A DNA stretch of 64,000 bases, from NCBI RefSeq assembly GCF_000018285.1, contig NC_009901.1:681001-745000 (forward strand), given 5' to 3'. Made by a program: the position numbers and the translations under genes. Below the pieces are notes generated by a model, which was given only the letters and a program-made list of their open reading frames with translations, searched no databases and was not told the DNA's origin. This stretch comes from Shewanella pealeana ATCC 700345 (lineage in GTDB: Bacteria > Pseudomonadota > Gammaproteobacteria > Enterobacterales > Shewanellaceae). Below are positions 10,461-19,445 of the stretch, one piece after another (within the stretch, counting starts at the first letter, position 1; the number at the start of each line of letters is the position of its first letter).

Positions 10461-10496
10461 AGCCAATAACCTCGTAGGTTGTTGGCTTTTTGTTTT
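10461..10496 (+). terminator. Terminator of metF
   Basis: AGCCAATAACCT pairs with AGGTTGTTGGCT (one G-T pair) around a short loop. TTTTTGTTTT follows, 28 bases after the metF stop. Confidence 0.9.
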
Positions 10497-10590
10497 AGAG
10501 AGGCATCCAGAAGGCTGTGTATGCAGGAGCTTGAGTAACTATCGCTAAGTAGGTAGTCTAAATAGGAAGCATTTTATACAGGGTTTGATT

Positions 10591-10971
10591 ATGGATAATC
10601 AATTAAAGTTTATCGTTTTAACTGCAGCTTTGATGGGAATGACGGCCTGTCAGGGAGTGAGATTTAATACCAATTTAACGCCAGAATTTGTTGTAGATAA
10701 ATATCAAACCAGTCAGATTGTCGAATACAGTGCAGAAGAGGTCTATAACCATGATTCCCAGATGATAGGTGACGTGAGCGCCGCTTATTGTCAAACGCTC
10801 AATACTCCGCCTCCTATCTATTCTAGTATTATAGAAACATTAAAGTATAAGGTGCACAAAATGGGTGGTAACGGCATTGTGGTGATGGAGTGCTTAAAGG
10901 ATAACCCTTATGCATCTTGTATCGCTCACCTAGAGTGTCGAGCACTCGCCTATGAGGTGAATTTTTCTTAG
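10591..10971 (+). CDS. rcsF: RcsF-like outer-membrane lipoprotein
   Basis: The protein has 126 residues from ATG 10591, which AGGG precedes at 7 bases. A short lipoprotein signal ends at Cys20 (MTAC). The mature part matches RcsF: GDVSAAYCQ, then PPP, MGGNGIVVMEC, and a final pair of cysteines. The four cysteines match the two disulfides of E. coli RcsF. RcsF senses envelope stress and signals to the Rcs phosphorelay through IgaA. No other Rcs gene is in the window, so the downstream partner here is unknown. A TTG six bases upstream is a less likely start. Confidence 0.75.
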   Translation: MDNQLKFIVLTAALMGMTACQGVRFNTNLTPEFVVDKYQTSQIVEYSAEEVYNHDSQMIGDVSAAYCQTLNTPPPIYSSIIETLKYKVHKMGGNGIVVMECLKDNPYASCIAHLECRALAYEVNFS

Positions 10972-11026
10972 TTAGGTTGTTATACTTTGCCTAGTCGTTG
11001 TGAGTATATATGAGTCCAATTTACCT

Positions 11027-11311
11027 ATGAATGATAAAGAGCTGTCATTGTTATCTGAGCGGGAAAGCATTAAGGCTAATCATTGCCCCCTATGTCAGGG
11101 CCTTAATGGTTGTGCGGCGCAATCTGGCGCGGGTATTGAGCAGTGTTGGTGCAGTAAACAAGAGTTTCCAGATAAAAGGCTGTTAGCTAACATTTTGGGG
11201 GCAGAAGAGCTACTGACTCTGAGTGGAACTGCTTGTATTTGTGAGGTTTGTTTGCAGCGACTACAGTTGTTGCAGGCACAAGGCGGCACACTTTTTAAGA
11301 GAATTGATTAG
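11027..11311 (+). CDS. Cysteine-rich CWC family protein
   Basis: This protein of about 94 residues has CPLC, then a second cysteine block with CWC, and later CICEVC. This is the layout of the PF14375 Cys_rich_CWC family, a presumed small metal-binding domain of unknown role. The frame can also start at GTG 11000 (103 residues); neither start has a convincing ribosome site. The DMT transporter gene follows after 56 bases on the same strand. Confidence 0.7.
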   Translation: MNDKELSLLSERESIKANHCPLCQGLNGCAAQSGAGIEQCWCSKQEFPDKRLLANILGAEELLTLSGTACICEVCLQRLQLLQAQGGTLFKRID

Positions 11312-11367
11312 TCCACTAGACCAAGCGCTATCAATCAGGCATTATCGCCGATCTTGTTATATCTTCA

Positions 11368-12345
11368 ATGGCCATATTCATGGACCCGCGTTCTCAATCT
11401 TCCGAGTTTAAGCTCGGTTTTATCTTTGTTTCAGTTGCAGTTGTTTTTTGGGGGATATTGCCGATAGCACTTAAGCTATCTGGTCAATTTATTGATGCTG
11501 TTACCTTAACTTGGTTTCGTTTCTTAGTCGCTTTAGTGGTTAGTTTCGCCATTCAATACTTAAGTGGCAGCATAAAGCAGTTCAAAGGACTGGATAAACT
11601 CTCGTGGTTAAAAATGGCTTTAGCTGGAGTGTTGCTGATTTTTAACTATGTATCTTTTGTCTATTCACTTAAGTATCTTGCGCCAGGTTCTGCTCAGCTG
11701 AACTTCCAGACTGCGCCATTTTTTCTAGCTTTTGGTGGGGTATTGTTCTTTAAAGAGCGACTGAATGCATTCCAGCTTAGCTGTTTTGCGACTCTGGCCT
11801 TAGGTATGTTGATGTTTTTCCATCCATATTTAGATTTTACGGATGGGCCGTCAGATGTATGGAAAGGGGTAATGATTGTTCAATTCTCTGTGTTGTCATG
11901 GGCAAGTTACGCGCTTATCCAGAAATCGATGATTAAACGTTTATCACCGAATAATATTCTGCTGTTTATCTATCTGTTTGGCATCTTCGCCATGGCACCT
12001 TTTAGCGACTTTAGTCAGTTTACCGTAATGGATTCTAGTCAGTGGGCAATAGCTATCTTCTGTGCCATTAACACTGTGATTGCTTACGGCTGCTTTGGAC
12101 AGTCGATGAAGTACTGGCCTACAGGGCAGGTGAGCGCCATGTTGGCATTAACACCTGTGATCAGCTTAGGCTTAACTGCAACGGTAGTGAGTTTTGGTTG
12201 GTGGAGTGAACTGATAAAAGGGGCGTATATCGATCCGTTATCGTTTACTGGAATAGTGTTGATTGTGGTGTCTGTGATTCTGGTACAGCTATCGCCAATG
12301 TGGCAAAAACGCAGAGCGTTACGAAGCCTTAAGGCTGCTGCTTAG
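11368..12345 (+). CDS. DMT/EamA family transporter
   Basis: This 325-residue protein has about ten membrane segments arranged as two EamA repeats, with the usual PGSAQLNFQTAPFFLAFGG and TPVISLGLTA blocks at the ends of the repeats. Family members export amino acids or other metabolites through the inner membrane; the substrate is not determinable. The C-terminus is short and basic (KRRALRSLK), on the cytoplasmic side. An internal ATG at 11380 is an alternative start. A terminator follows. Confidence 0.88.
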   Translation: MAIFMDPRSQSSEFKLGFIFVSVAVVFWGILPIALKLSGQFIDAVTLTWFRFLVALVVSFAIQYLSGSIKQFKGLDKLSWLKMALAGVLLIFNYVSFVYSLKYLAPGSAQLNFQTAPFFLAFGGVLFFKERLNAFQLSCFATLALGMLMFFHPYLDFTDGPSDVWKGVMIVQFSVLSWASYALIQKSMIKRLSPNNILLFIYLFGIFAMAPFSDFSQFTVMDSSQWAIAIFCAINTVIAYGCFGQSMKYWPTGQVSAMLALTPVISLGLTATVVSFGWWSELIKGAYIDPLSFTGIVLIVVSVILVQLSPMWQKRRALRSLKAAA

Positions 12346-12371
12346 ACTTTGAACCTTAAGCTTGAAACAAG

Positions 12372-12397
12372 AAGCCACCTTTAATGGTGGCTTTTTT
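12372..12397 (+). terminator. Terminator of the DMT transporter gene
   Basis: AAGCCACC pairs with GGTGGCTT around a six-base loop, followed by TTTTT, 27 bases after the stop. Confidence 0.9.
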
Positions 12398-12796
12398 ATG
12401 CCTCTTGTCACCATCGCCCTATCGATTCATTAGGCTTACTATTCAACTTCAACTTCAACTTCAACTTCAACTTCAACTTCAATTTCAACATTCGACACTT
12501 AGTATTGGCCTGTCGTTATCCCGAGTAACACAATCCTGGGGATAAACGATTGAGCATACAGCTTATGGGAAGAGTTTCGACGAGAGGTGCTTCAAGAGTA
12601 CTGTAACAAAGGGTGCTGTAACTGCCAAAGAGCATAATGCTACTCAAAGCGCTGAGCAAGTCGGTTTTCTATTGCTAGTGGCTGTAGTGAGCTTACAGGA
12701 GTCGAGAGGGCAATCAGGGCTAGGCGGTGTTTTAAGCCATAAGCTAAGTCTACTGGATGATGAGTCTGTGCGAGGCAGGCTCTTTATCACAGACAA
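12398..12796. other. Intergenic region between convergent genes
   Basis: About 400 bases lie between the DMT transporter and deaD terminators. It contains the TTCAAC hexamer array listed separately. The remainder shows no convincing gene; short frames here have no ribosome site or family resemblance. Confidence 0.6.
12442..12489. repeat. Hexanucleotide microsatellite (TTCAAC)8
   Basis: Eight consecutive 6-mers are present: six perfect TTCAAC copies, one TTCAAT and a final TTCAAC. It lies in non-coding sequence between two convergent genes. Confidence 0.97.
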
Positions 12797-12826
12797 TAAA
12801 AAAGGAGCCGATTGGCTCCTTTTTTA
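12797..12826 (-). terminator. Bidirectional terminator of deaD
   Basis: AAAAAAGGAGCC-GATT-GGCTCCTTTTTT is a perfect 12-bp stem with A and T tails, so it works on both strands. It lies 38 bases past the deaD stop. Confidence 0.93.
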
Positions 12827-12863
12827 GATCTTATCATGAAACATCAGTTTCAAAGATTAAGAC

Positions 12864-14735
12864 TTATTCTGCGTCTTTTGGACCTTTACGGTGCGGCTTT
12901 CTGTCACCAGAAGGACGACGGTCACTACGCTCACCACGTTCACCAGCAGGCTTGCGTGGGCGACGTGGAGGACGGCTATCGCCACCAGAAGTGTTTGCAA
13001 ACGTTTCGCCAGCAGCTTCACGGATGTTTAGTGGACGGCCACATACACGCACTTTCTTAAGGTGCTGTAGAACTTCTTTTGGCATGCCATCTGGCAAGTC
13101 AATTGCAGTCACTTGGTCGAACAATTGGATTTGACCAATGTAACGGCTATCGATGTTTGCTTCGTTAGCTACGGCACCAACGATGTTACCTACACCAACA
13201 CCATTATCACGACCTACATCGATGATGTAACGGCACATTTTAACATCTGGATTGTCCTTCAATGAATCAGCAGCACCTAGGTTTGAAGGTGTTGGGCGAG
13301 ATTCACGACGTGGACGGTCGCTACGGTCACGAGGACCACGGTCGTTGCGATCACGAGAACCACGGTCATCACGGTCACGTGAATTACGATCATCACGGCT
13401 ATCGCGTTGACGTTCGTTCATTGTATGTAGTTGCAATGGACGATCTTTTTGCACTTGCTTAAGTAGTGCTGCAGCAAGTATGTCTGTATCGACTTCTAAT
13501 TGCTGACAAAGTGTTGCCACTGCGCCTTTCATGAACTCTAGATCTTGAGAGATAATTTCAGCTACTTGCTCACCTAGGCGAGAAAGACGACGTTCAGTTA
13601 CTGTCTCAGGGCTTGGCACGTCCATTGGAGCGATACGGCTGTTAGTCGCACGCTCGATAGTGCGTAGCATACGCATTTCACGGTGTGTAACAAAAAGAAT
13701 CGCCATACCTGTACGACCAGCACGGCCTGTACGACCAATACGGTGAACATAAGCTTCTGTATCATATGGAATATCGTAGTTAACTACGTGTCCAATACGC
13801 TCAACGTCAAGGCCACGTGCAGCTACGTCAGTAGCAATAATGATGTCTAGTTGGCCACGCTTAAGTTGCTCAATAGCACGCTCACGTGCTTGCTGGTTCA
13901 TGTCACCGTGTAGTGGTGATGATGCATAACCACGAGCTTCTAACTTTTCAGCTAGCTCAACACAGCTGTTACGAGTACGAACGAAGATAATAATACCTTC
14001 GGTTTTTTCAACTTCTAGAACACGTACTAGCGCTTCAAGTTTGTTGTGCTGAGAAACCTGAACAAAACGTTGCTCGATGGTTTCAACTGTAGAAGTTGTT
14101 GCCGCGATTTTAACGTGAACAGGGTTATCTAAATATTTGTTAGCAACACGCTTAATCTGTTCAGGCATAGTTGCCGAGAATAGTGCTAGTTGGCGAGTCT
14201 TAGGCGTGTGCTCAAGGATCCATTCGATATCATCGATGAAGCCCATTTTTAACATTTCGTCAGCTTCGTCAAGTACCATAGCTTTTAACGTATCAAGCTT
14301 TAGTGTGCCACGACGCATATGGTCCATAACACGGCCTGGAGTACCAACGATGATTTGAGGGCCACGACGCAATGCATTCAACTGCTGTTGCATGCTTTGT
14401 CCACCGTAAATTGGTAGAACGTGTAGGCCTTTCATGTATTTTGCGTAGCTAGCGAATGCTTCAGCAACCTGAACTGCAAGTTCACGTGTTGGTGCTAGTA
14501 CTAGAATTTGTGGTGCATTAGTATTTGGGTCAATGCTGTTTAGCAAAGGAAGTGCGAAAGCACCTGTTTTACCAGTACCTGTTTGCGCTTGACCTAAAAT
14601 ATCTTTATTCGCCATAAGAGGCTCGATACTTGCGGCTTGAATTGGTGTTGGTTTTTCATAACCAAGATCGTCAAGAGCACGCACTAAAGACTCAGTTAGA
14701 CCGAGTTCGCGGAAAGTTTTTTCATTGGATGACAT
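12864..14735 (-). CDS. deaD: DEAD-box RNA helicase DeaD (CsdA)
   Basis: This ATP-dependent RNA helicase of about 623 residues acts in ribosome assembly and cold adaptation. Motifs in order are the Q motif, AQTGTGKT, PTRELA, GTPGR, DEAD (LDEADEMLKMGF), SAT, and HRIGRTGRAG. After the two RecA domains comes an Arg/Asp-rich linker, then the DbpA-type RNA-binding domain with VGNIVGAVANEA. A basic Arg/Pro tail ends the protein. ATG 14735 (MSSNEK) matches the family start and length; the frame itself extends 10 codons upstream. A 200-base AT-rich leader region upstream would suit cold-shock control, which is inferred. Confidence 0.95.
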   Translation of the reverse strand: MSSNEKTFRELGLTESLVRALDDLGYEKPTPIQAASIEPLMANKDILGQAQTGTGKTGAFALPLLNSIDPNTNAPQILVLAPTRELAVQVAEAFASYAKYMKGLHVLPIYGGQSMQQQLNALRRGPQIIVGTPGRVMDHMRRGTLKLDTLKAMVLDEADEMLKMGFIDDIEWILEHTPKTRQLALFSATMPEQIKRVANKYLDNPVHVKIAATTSTVETIEQRFVQVSQHNKLEALVRVLEVEKTEGIIIFVRTRNSCVELAEKLEARGYASSPLHGDMNQQARERAIEQLKRGQLDIIIATDVAARGLDVERIGHVVNYDIPYDTEAYVHRIGRTGRAGRTGMAILFVTHREMRMLRTIERATNSRIAPMDVPSPETVTERRLSRLGEQVAEIISQDLEFMKGAVATLCQQLEVDTDILAAALLKQVQKDRPLQLHTMNERQRDSRDDRNSRDRDDRGSRDRNDRGPRDRSDRPRRESRPTPSNLGAADSLKDNPDVKMCRYIIDVGRDNGVGVGNIVGAVANEANIDSRYIGQIQLFDQVTAIDLPDGMPKEVLQHLKKVRVCGRPLNIREAAGETFANTSGGDSRPPRRPRKPAGERGERSDRRPSGDRKPHRKGPKDAE

Positions 14736-14859
14736 GGGTTGTAGCCTTGTGGAATAGCAGAGCACTTGGAATGTGCCGATGTTTAAGACAGAAAATCAAC
14801 CCCGTGTCGACTTCCCGCACCGAAAAACGTATCAGTAAGCCGACTAGTATAGCAGCTTA

Positions 14860-14878
14860 CAATTGGTAATACCAATTG
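14860..14878. repeat. Short palindrome CAATTGGT-AAT-ACCAATTG
   Basis: A perfect 8-bp inverted repeat with a 3-base spacer lies upstream of deaD. The same core, ACCAATTGGTATT, recurs at 24641-24653 beside galM, so it may be a small dispersed element and not a deaD operator. Confidence 0.5.
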
Positions 14879-14952
14879 ATATTGGCGTTTTATCATGTTT
14901 CAAAGCAAATAGTAGGCCAAATAATAAGTTAGCGTGGTCAAAAAATGATTCA

Positions 14953-15921
14953 TCAGTGCATTTTGTGAGGACTATTGAGTACTAAACTGTCTATTTTAAG
15001 CAGTTGGTAGGCAGATTCGCTAACAGCGGCGATAAAATACATATCTATTTTGTCTGGGGTATCGGTTTGTTGGTGATAGTCGCTATGAATCGGCACCCCA
15101 AAGTATAGCCAAGGTATACCCGCTTGATGGAAGGGGTAGTGATCGGAAGCTCGAAGAAAGTCGATAGAGATAACTGAGCCATCGAAGGTTTTAGGTTGCT
15201 GGGTTCGAATGCAGATTTTGTTCCCCTTTCTAAGGGACTTACTCATCTCAGAGAATGAATCAAAGCGCCTTGTTCCCTCAATGTAGATGGCACCGTTACG
15301 GCTTGGCCTACCTATCATGTCAAGATTGATGGCAAGTTCTATCTGCGCGAGGTTGGGGTTGGTACTAGCTAACTTAAGCTTATCTACAAGGGCATAGCTG
15401 CCATAAAGCCCTGGTTCTTCGGCATCTGTGGCGACAAACAGTAGGTTGATCTTGTTGCCTTGGCTTTTGGCTTGTTGTGCCAGTTGTAATAAGCCTGCTA
15501 TTCCCGAGGCGTTATCATCGGCGCCGGGATAAAAGCGATTACCATTCCCCCCTAAATGATCGTAGTGGGCCATGACTATCCGCCATTTGTTTGTTTCTTG
15601 TTCTGCTGGAATTATGCCTATCATGTTGACTCCCACTCTGTCACTGAATGAGCGGCGGTAGCTAAAAGGGTGTTGATATTGGCCTTGCCAAGGGAGGAGT
15701 CCTATCTGTTCGAAACGTTGGCTCAGGTACTTTCTCGTTAGCGCTGCGCCCTCTGTACCAGTTTTGCGTCCCGATAAACTGACAGAGCTTAGGGTGTGCA
15801 GATCGGCGCTAATGGTACTGATATCGGCCCAGGAAATCCTTGGCTGCTTATCGCAATGGGGGCGACTGGCGCAGGAGGTGAGTAATACTAAACTTACAAT
15901 CAAACAGGTTAAAAGCCGCAT
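14953..15921 (-). CDS. M28 family zinc aminopeptidase, probable lipoprotein
   Basis: This 322-residue protein has a lipoprotein-type signal (LLTSC, Cys17). The M28 co-catalytic zinc site is recognisable: AHYDHLGG (first His-Asp), GADDNASG, DAEEPGLYGS with the catalytic Glu pair, NLDMIGR, and a terminal SDHYPFHQ. It probably removes N-terminal residues from peptides at the periplasmic face of a membrane. It follows uvrA and a small membrane protein on the same strand after 62 bases and may be cotranscribed with them. Confidence 0.87.
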   Translation of the reverse strand: MRLLTCLIVSLVLLTSCASRPHCDKQPRISWADISTISADLHTLSSVSLSGRKTGTEGAALTRKYLSQRFEQIGLLPWQGQYQHPFSYRRSFSDRVGVNMIGIIPAEQETNKWRIVMAHYDHLGGNGNRFYPGADDNASGIAGLLQLAQQAKSQGNKINLLFVATDAEEPGLYGSYALVDKLKLASTNPNLAQIELAINLDMIGRPSRNGAIYIEGTRRFDSFSEMSKSLRKGNKICIRTQQPKTFDGSVISIDFLRASDHYPFHQAGIPWLYFGVPIHSDYHQQTDTPDKIDMYFIAAVSESAYQLLKIDSLVLNSPHKMH

Positions 15922-15983
15922 CCATTTCGCCTTTGAGAGTGACCTACTACAGATTTTTGTCTTGTATAGAGGTTAGTCGCTAG

Positions 15984-16319
15984 CTATCTGATTAGCGACT
16001 GTTTTTCATTGATGTTTGTTTGTGTTTGCACTTTCATTTGTGTCAGGGACAAGGTTTGCTTGAGCTCATAGACAGGTAAGCGAGAGAACAGCCGCTTCTT
16101 AGCGGCAACCTTAATCAGAGATTGCTCTTTAAGATGACCGACAGCCACACGAGCGATACTGCCATCGGGCAGGGCGATGGTACTTGAGTCCTCATTACTA
16201 TCAATGACACGAGCTTTGAGGGATTTTCCGTTACTAATGAGGGGATCTATCACGGCAATAAGCAACAAGCCTAGTGTCATCACTAGGCTAGTGCTTAAGA
16301 AAAGGTTTCTAAAGTGCAT
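15984..16319 (-). CDS. Small membrane-anchored protein of unknown function
   Basis: This is a 111-residue protein that I do not recognise. It has one N-terminal membrane segment (residues 6-28), then a short beta-rich region with DSNEDSSTIALPDGSIARV and a basic stretch, VAAKKRLFSRLP. This suggests a small domain of OB or biotinyl-like size outside the membrane, but that is only a shape impression. It begins 17 bases after the uvrA stop, so it is likely read through from uvrA. Confidence 0.65.
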   Translation of the reverse strand: MHFRNLFLSTSLVMTLGLLLIAVIDPLISNGKSLKARVIDSNEDSSTIALPDGSIARVAVGHLKEQSLIKVAAKKRLFSRLPVYELKQTLSLTQMKVQTQTNINEKQSLIR

Positions 16320-16336
16320 TGTTTGGTTAACAGGCT

Positions 16337-19180
16337 TTATGCTTTAGTTAACAGCGGCTTTAAGAAGCGCGCGGTATGAGACTCGGTATGCTCAGCGACC
16401 TCTTCTGGTGTGCCCGCAACTAAAATGGTACCGCCACCAGAACCACCTTCTGGGCCAAGATCGATGATCCAATCAGCCGTTTTTATTACATCTAGGTTAT
16501 GCTCGATCACCACGATAGTATTGCCGTGAGATTTAAGCCGATGTAAAACGTCCAGCAATAGTTGGATATCAGCAAAGTGCAGACCCGTCGTTGGTTCATC
16601 GAGAATATATAGTGTCTTACCCGTGTCACGCTTAGACAACTCCTTAGCAAGCTTAACGCGCTGAGCTTCACCACCCGATAGGGTAGTCGCACTTTGACCT
16701 AGACGAATATACGACAAGCCTACATCCATCAAGGTTTGAAGTTTACGGGCTATCGCAGGGATGGCATCGAAGAAAGGTCTCGCTTCTTCAACAGTCATCT
16801 GCAGAACTTCGTGGATGTTCTTGCCTTTAAAGCGTACATCCAAGGTTTCACGGTTATAACGCTGTCCCTTACAGTTATCACATGGCACATACACATCGGG
16901 TAGAAAGTGCATCTCAACCTTGATCAAACCATCGCCTTGGCAAGCCTCACAGCGTCCGCCTTTAACGTTAAACGAGAAACGACCAGGCTGATAGCCACGA
17001 GTTCGCGATTCTTGGGTGGCAGCAAACAGCTCACGGATTGGAGTGAAGATACCTGTATAAGTGGCAGGGTTAGAGCGCGGCGTACGGCCTATGGGGCTCT
17101 GATCTATATCGACCACTTTGTCGCAATGATCCATGCCGACAATTTTCTTGTAAGGAGAAGGCTCATCAACCGTCGCACCATTTAACTGTATATGAGCAAT
17201 CTTGTAGAAGGTGTCGTTGATCAGTGTCGACTTACCTGAGCCAGACACACCGGTAATACAGGTGAATAAGCCTACAGGAATTTGCAAGTCGACATCTTTA
17301 AGGTTATTGCCCGATGCACCAAATAGCTCAATCAGCTTGTTTGCATCGTATTGAGTGCGCTCAGTTTTGATGTGAATTGTCTTCTCGCCCGACAGATACT
17401 GACCGGTGATAGACTCCTTGCAATCGAGAAGATCTTGCAAGGTCCCTTCACCTATGACCTGACCGCCGTGAACACCTGCACCAGGGCCGATGTCGATAAC
17501 GTGATCCGCCATGCGAATGGCATCTTCATCGTGTTCGACTACGATAACTGTGTTACCTAAGTCGCGCAGATGAATAAGGGTTTGCAGTAAACGCTCGTTA
17601 TCTCGCTGATGCAGACCAATAGACGGCTCATCGAGGACATACATCACACCCACGAGACCTGCGCCAATTTGGCTGGCAAGTCGAATACGCTGGGCTTCAC
17701 CGCCCGATAAGGTGTCGGCAGAGCGAGAAAGGCTTAAGTAATTTAAGCCAACGTTAACGAGGAAGCCTAAACGATCGCGCACCTCTTTTAAGATCTTATC
17801 GGCTATCTGGGCACGTTGCCCCGTTAGCTCAAGCTTCTCAAAGTATTGTGCAGCCTCACCGATTGACCATTGGGTCAGTACTGGCAAGTTTAAGTCTTCA
17901 ATAAATACGTTACGGGCTTCTTCACGTAGACGAGAGCCACCACAGCTTTGACAAGACTGGGTGTTAATGAACTTCGTGAGTTCATCACGAACCGCATTAG
18001 ACTCGGTTTCGCGGTAGCGTCTGTCCATGTTGTTTAAGATCCCTTCGAAGGGATGATTTCTTACGACCACATCGCCGCGGTCGTTGATATACTTAAACGC
18101 GATGCTCTGATTGCCAGAGCCATAGAGTACGATTTTACGTACATCATCGCTTAGCTGCTCAAACGGTTTCTCAATGTCAAACTTGTAATGTTCGGCAAGC
18201 GAGGTCAGCATTTGGAAGTAATAGAAGTTACGTCTATCCCAGCCACGAATCGCGCCACCTGCTAATGAAAGTTCAGTATTGGTTATCACGCGTTCAGGAT
18301 CGAAAAATTGCTGCACGCCAAGGCCATCACAGGTTTGGCAGGCTCCTGCTGGATTGTTAAAGGAGAAAATACGCGGCTCAAGCTCAGCCATCGAGTAGCC
18401 ACATACGGGGCAAGCAAAGTTAGCCGAAAACACTTGTTCTTCAACTTTGCTTTTGCCTTCTGCTGGGTCCATGCTGGCAATTTTAGCGATACCGCCAGAC
18501 AACTCGAGCGCGGTTTCAAATGATTCTGCTAAACGCTGTTTAATATCACCACGTACTTTAAAGCGGTCAACAACCACTTCAATGGTGTGTTTTACGTGAA
18601 GGTCTAGCTCAGGTGGGTCGGTTAAGTCGCACACTTCTCCATCGATTCTGGCGCGGATATAACCTTGGGCGGATAAGCTTTCTAACAGCTTAACGTGCTC
18701 ACCCTTACGGTTATTCACCACTGGTGCTAGTAACATTTGACGACTGTCTTCTGGCAGATCGAGCACCTTATCGACCATCTGACTTACGGTTTGTGCAGCT
18801 AAAGGCTCACCGTGAGTGGGGCAGCGAGGCTCGCCCACACGGGCAAACAACAGTCTTAAATAATCGTAGATTTCGGTAATGGTACCCACAGTTGAGCGTG
18901 GGTTATGAGATGTAGACTTTTGCTCGATGGAAATAGCCGGGCTTAATCCCTCAATATGGTCAACATCAGGCTTTTCCATCAAGCTCAAGAATTGACGAGC
19001 ATAGGCCGACAATGACTCGACGTAGCGTCGTTGTCCTTCAGCGTACAGGGTGTCAAATGCAAGAGAAGATTTGCCTGAACCCGACAGTCCGGTGATCACG
19101 ATAAGTTTGTCACGAGGAATAGTCAGGTTGATGTTTTTAAGATTGTGGGTACGAGCACCACGTACTTCAATATTTTCCAT
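16337..19180 (-). CDS. uvrA: UvrA, excinuclease ABC subunit A
   Basis: This 947-residue damage-recognition ATPase of nucleotide excision repair is close in length to E. coli UvrA (940). It contains two ABC ATPase modules: Walker [10 protein letters not shown] at residues 31-39 and GVSGSGKST in the second half. Both LSGGEAQR signatures are present. Zinc-finger cysteine pairs (CPVCG..CQTC and CEAC..CDNC) are intact. It is divergent from an MFS gene and, beyond it, ssb. uvrA and ssb are SOS-linked in E. coli; a weak LexA-like site lies in the divergent gap here. Confidence 0.98.
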   Translation of the reverse strand: MENIEVRGARTHNLKNINLTIPRDKLIVITGLSGSGKSSLAFDTLYAEGQRRYVESLSAYARQFLSLMEKPDVDHIEGLSPAISIEQKSTSHNPRSTVGTITEIYDYLRLLFARVGEPRCPTHGEPLAAQTVSQMVDKVLDLPEDSRQMLLAPVVNNRKGEHVKLLESLSAQGYIRARIDGEVCDLTDPPELDLHVKHTIEVVVDRFKVRGDIKQRLAESFETALELSGGIAKIASMDPAEGKSKVEEQVFSANFACPVCGYSMAELEPRIFSFNNPAGACQTCDGLGVQQFFDPERVITNTELSLAGGAIRGWDRRNFYYFQMLTSLAEHYKFDIEKPFEQLSDDVRKIVLYGSGNQSIAFKYINDRGDVVVRNHPFEGILNNMDRRYRETESNAVRDELTKFINTQSCQSCGGSRLREEARNVFIEDLNLPVLTQWSIGEAAQYFEKLELTGQRAQIADKILKEVRDRLGFLVNVGLNYLSLSRSADTLSGGEAQRIRLASQIGAGLVGVMYVLDEPSIGLHQRDNERLLQTLIHLRDLGNTVIVVEHDEDAIRMADHVIDIGPGAGVHGGQVIGEGTLQDLLDCKESITGQYLSGEKTIHIKTERTQYDANKLIELFGASGNNLKDVDLQIPVGLFTCITGVSGSGKSTLINDTFYKIAHIQLNGATVDEPSPYKKIVGMDHCDKVVDIDQSPIGRTPRSNPATYTGIFTPIRELFAATQESRTRGYQPGRFSFNVKGGRCEACQGDGLIKVEMHFLPDVYVPCDNCKGQRYNRETLDVRFKGKNIHEVLQMTVEEARPFFDAIPAIARKLQTLMDVGLSYIRLGQSATTLSGGEAQRVKLAKELSKRDTGKTLYILDEPTTGLHFADIQLLLDVLHRLKSHGNTIVVIEHNLDVIKTADWIIDLGPEGGSGGGTILVAGTPEEVAEHTESHTARFLKPLLTKA

Positions 19181-19234
19181 CTAGCGTTCAGATCTCAAAG
19201 CCGAAAAAAGTGGTTAAGTATCTCACAAATTTGC

Positions 19235-19250
19235 CTGCGGAAATAGACAG
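19235..19250. promoter_or_regulatory. Candidate LexA (SOS) box
   Basis: CTGC-GGAAATAG-ACAG differs from CTGT-N8-ACAG at one outer base and lies 55 bases before the uvrA start. The centre is less AT-alternating than typical boxes, so this is tentative. Confidence 0.3.
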
Positions 19251-19445
19251 AACTGGCTATCAATTGTAGGCGGAACTTGAGATTTTGCATCGAGCTAGTG
19301 CTTGAAGCCCTTGATATTGAAGCTTTGAGGCTAAGTAAATTAAAACGTGGCTCAAATATACACCTTTCACTTTTACTTTTGGGCTATTGAAAAACTTCGT
19401 GATAAACTCCGCGACCTATTTCAAGTTCACAGATCAGGGCGGGGC

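Noticed and set aside
12757..13462. Plus-strand frames opposite deaD (12757-13134, 12812-13060 and 13262-13462).
   Set aside because: They are antisense shadows of the Arg-rich tail of DeaD, with His- and Arg-rich composition caused by its codons.
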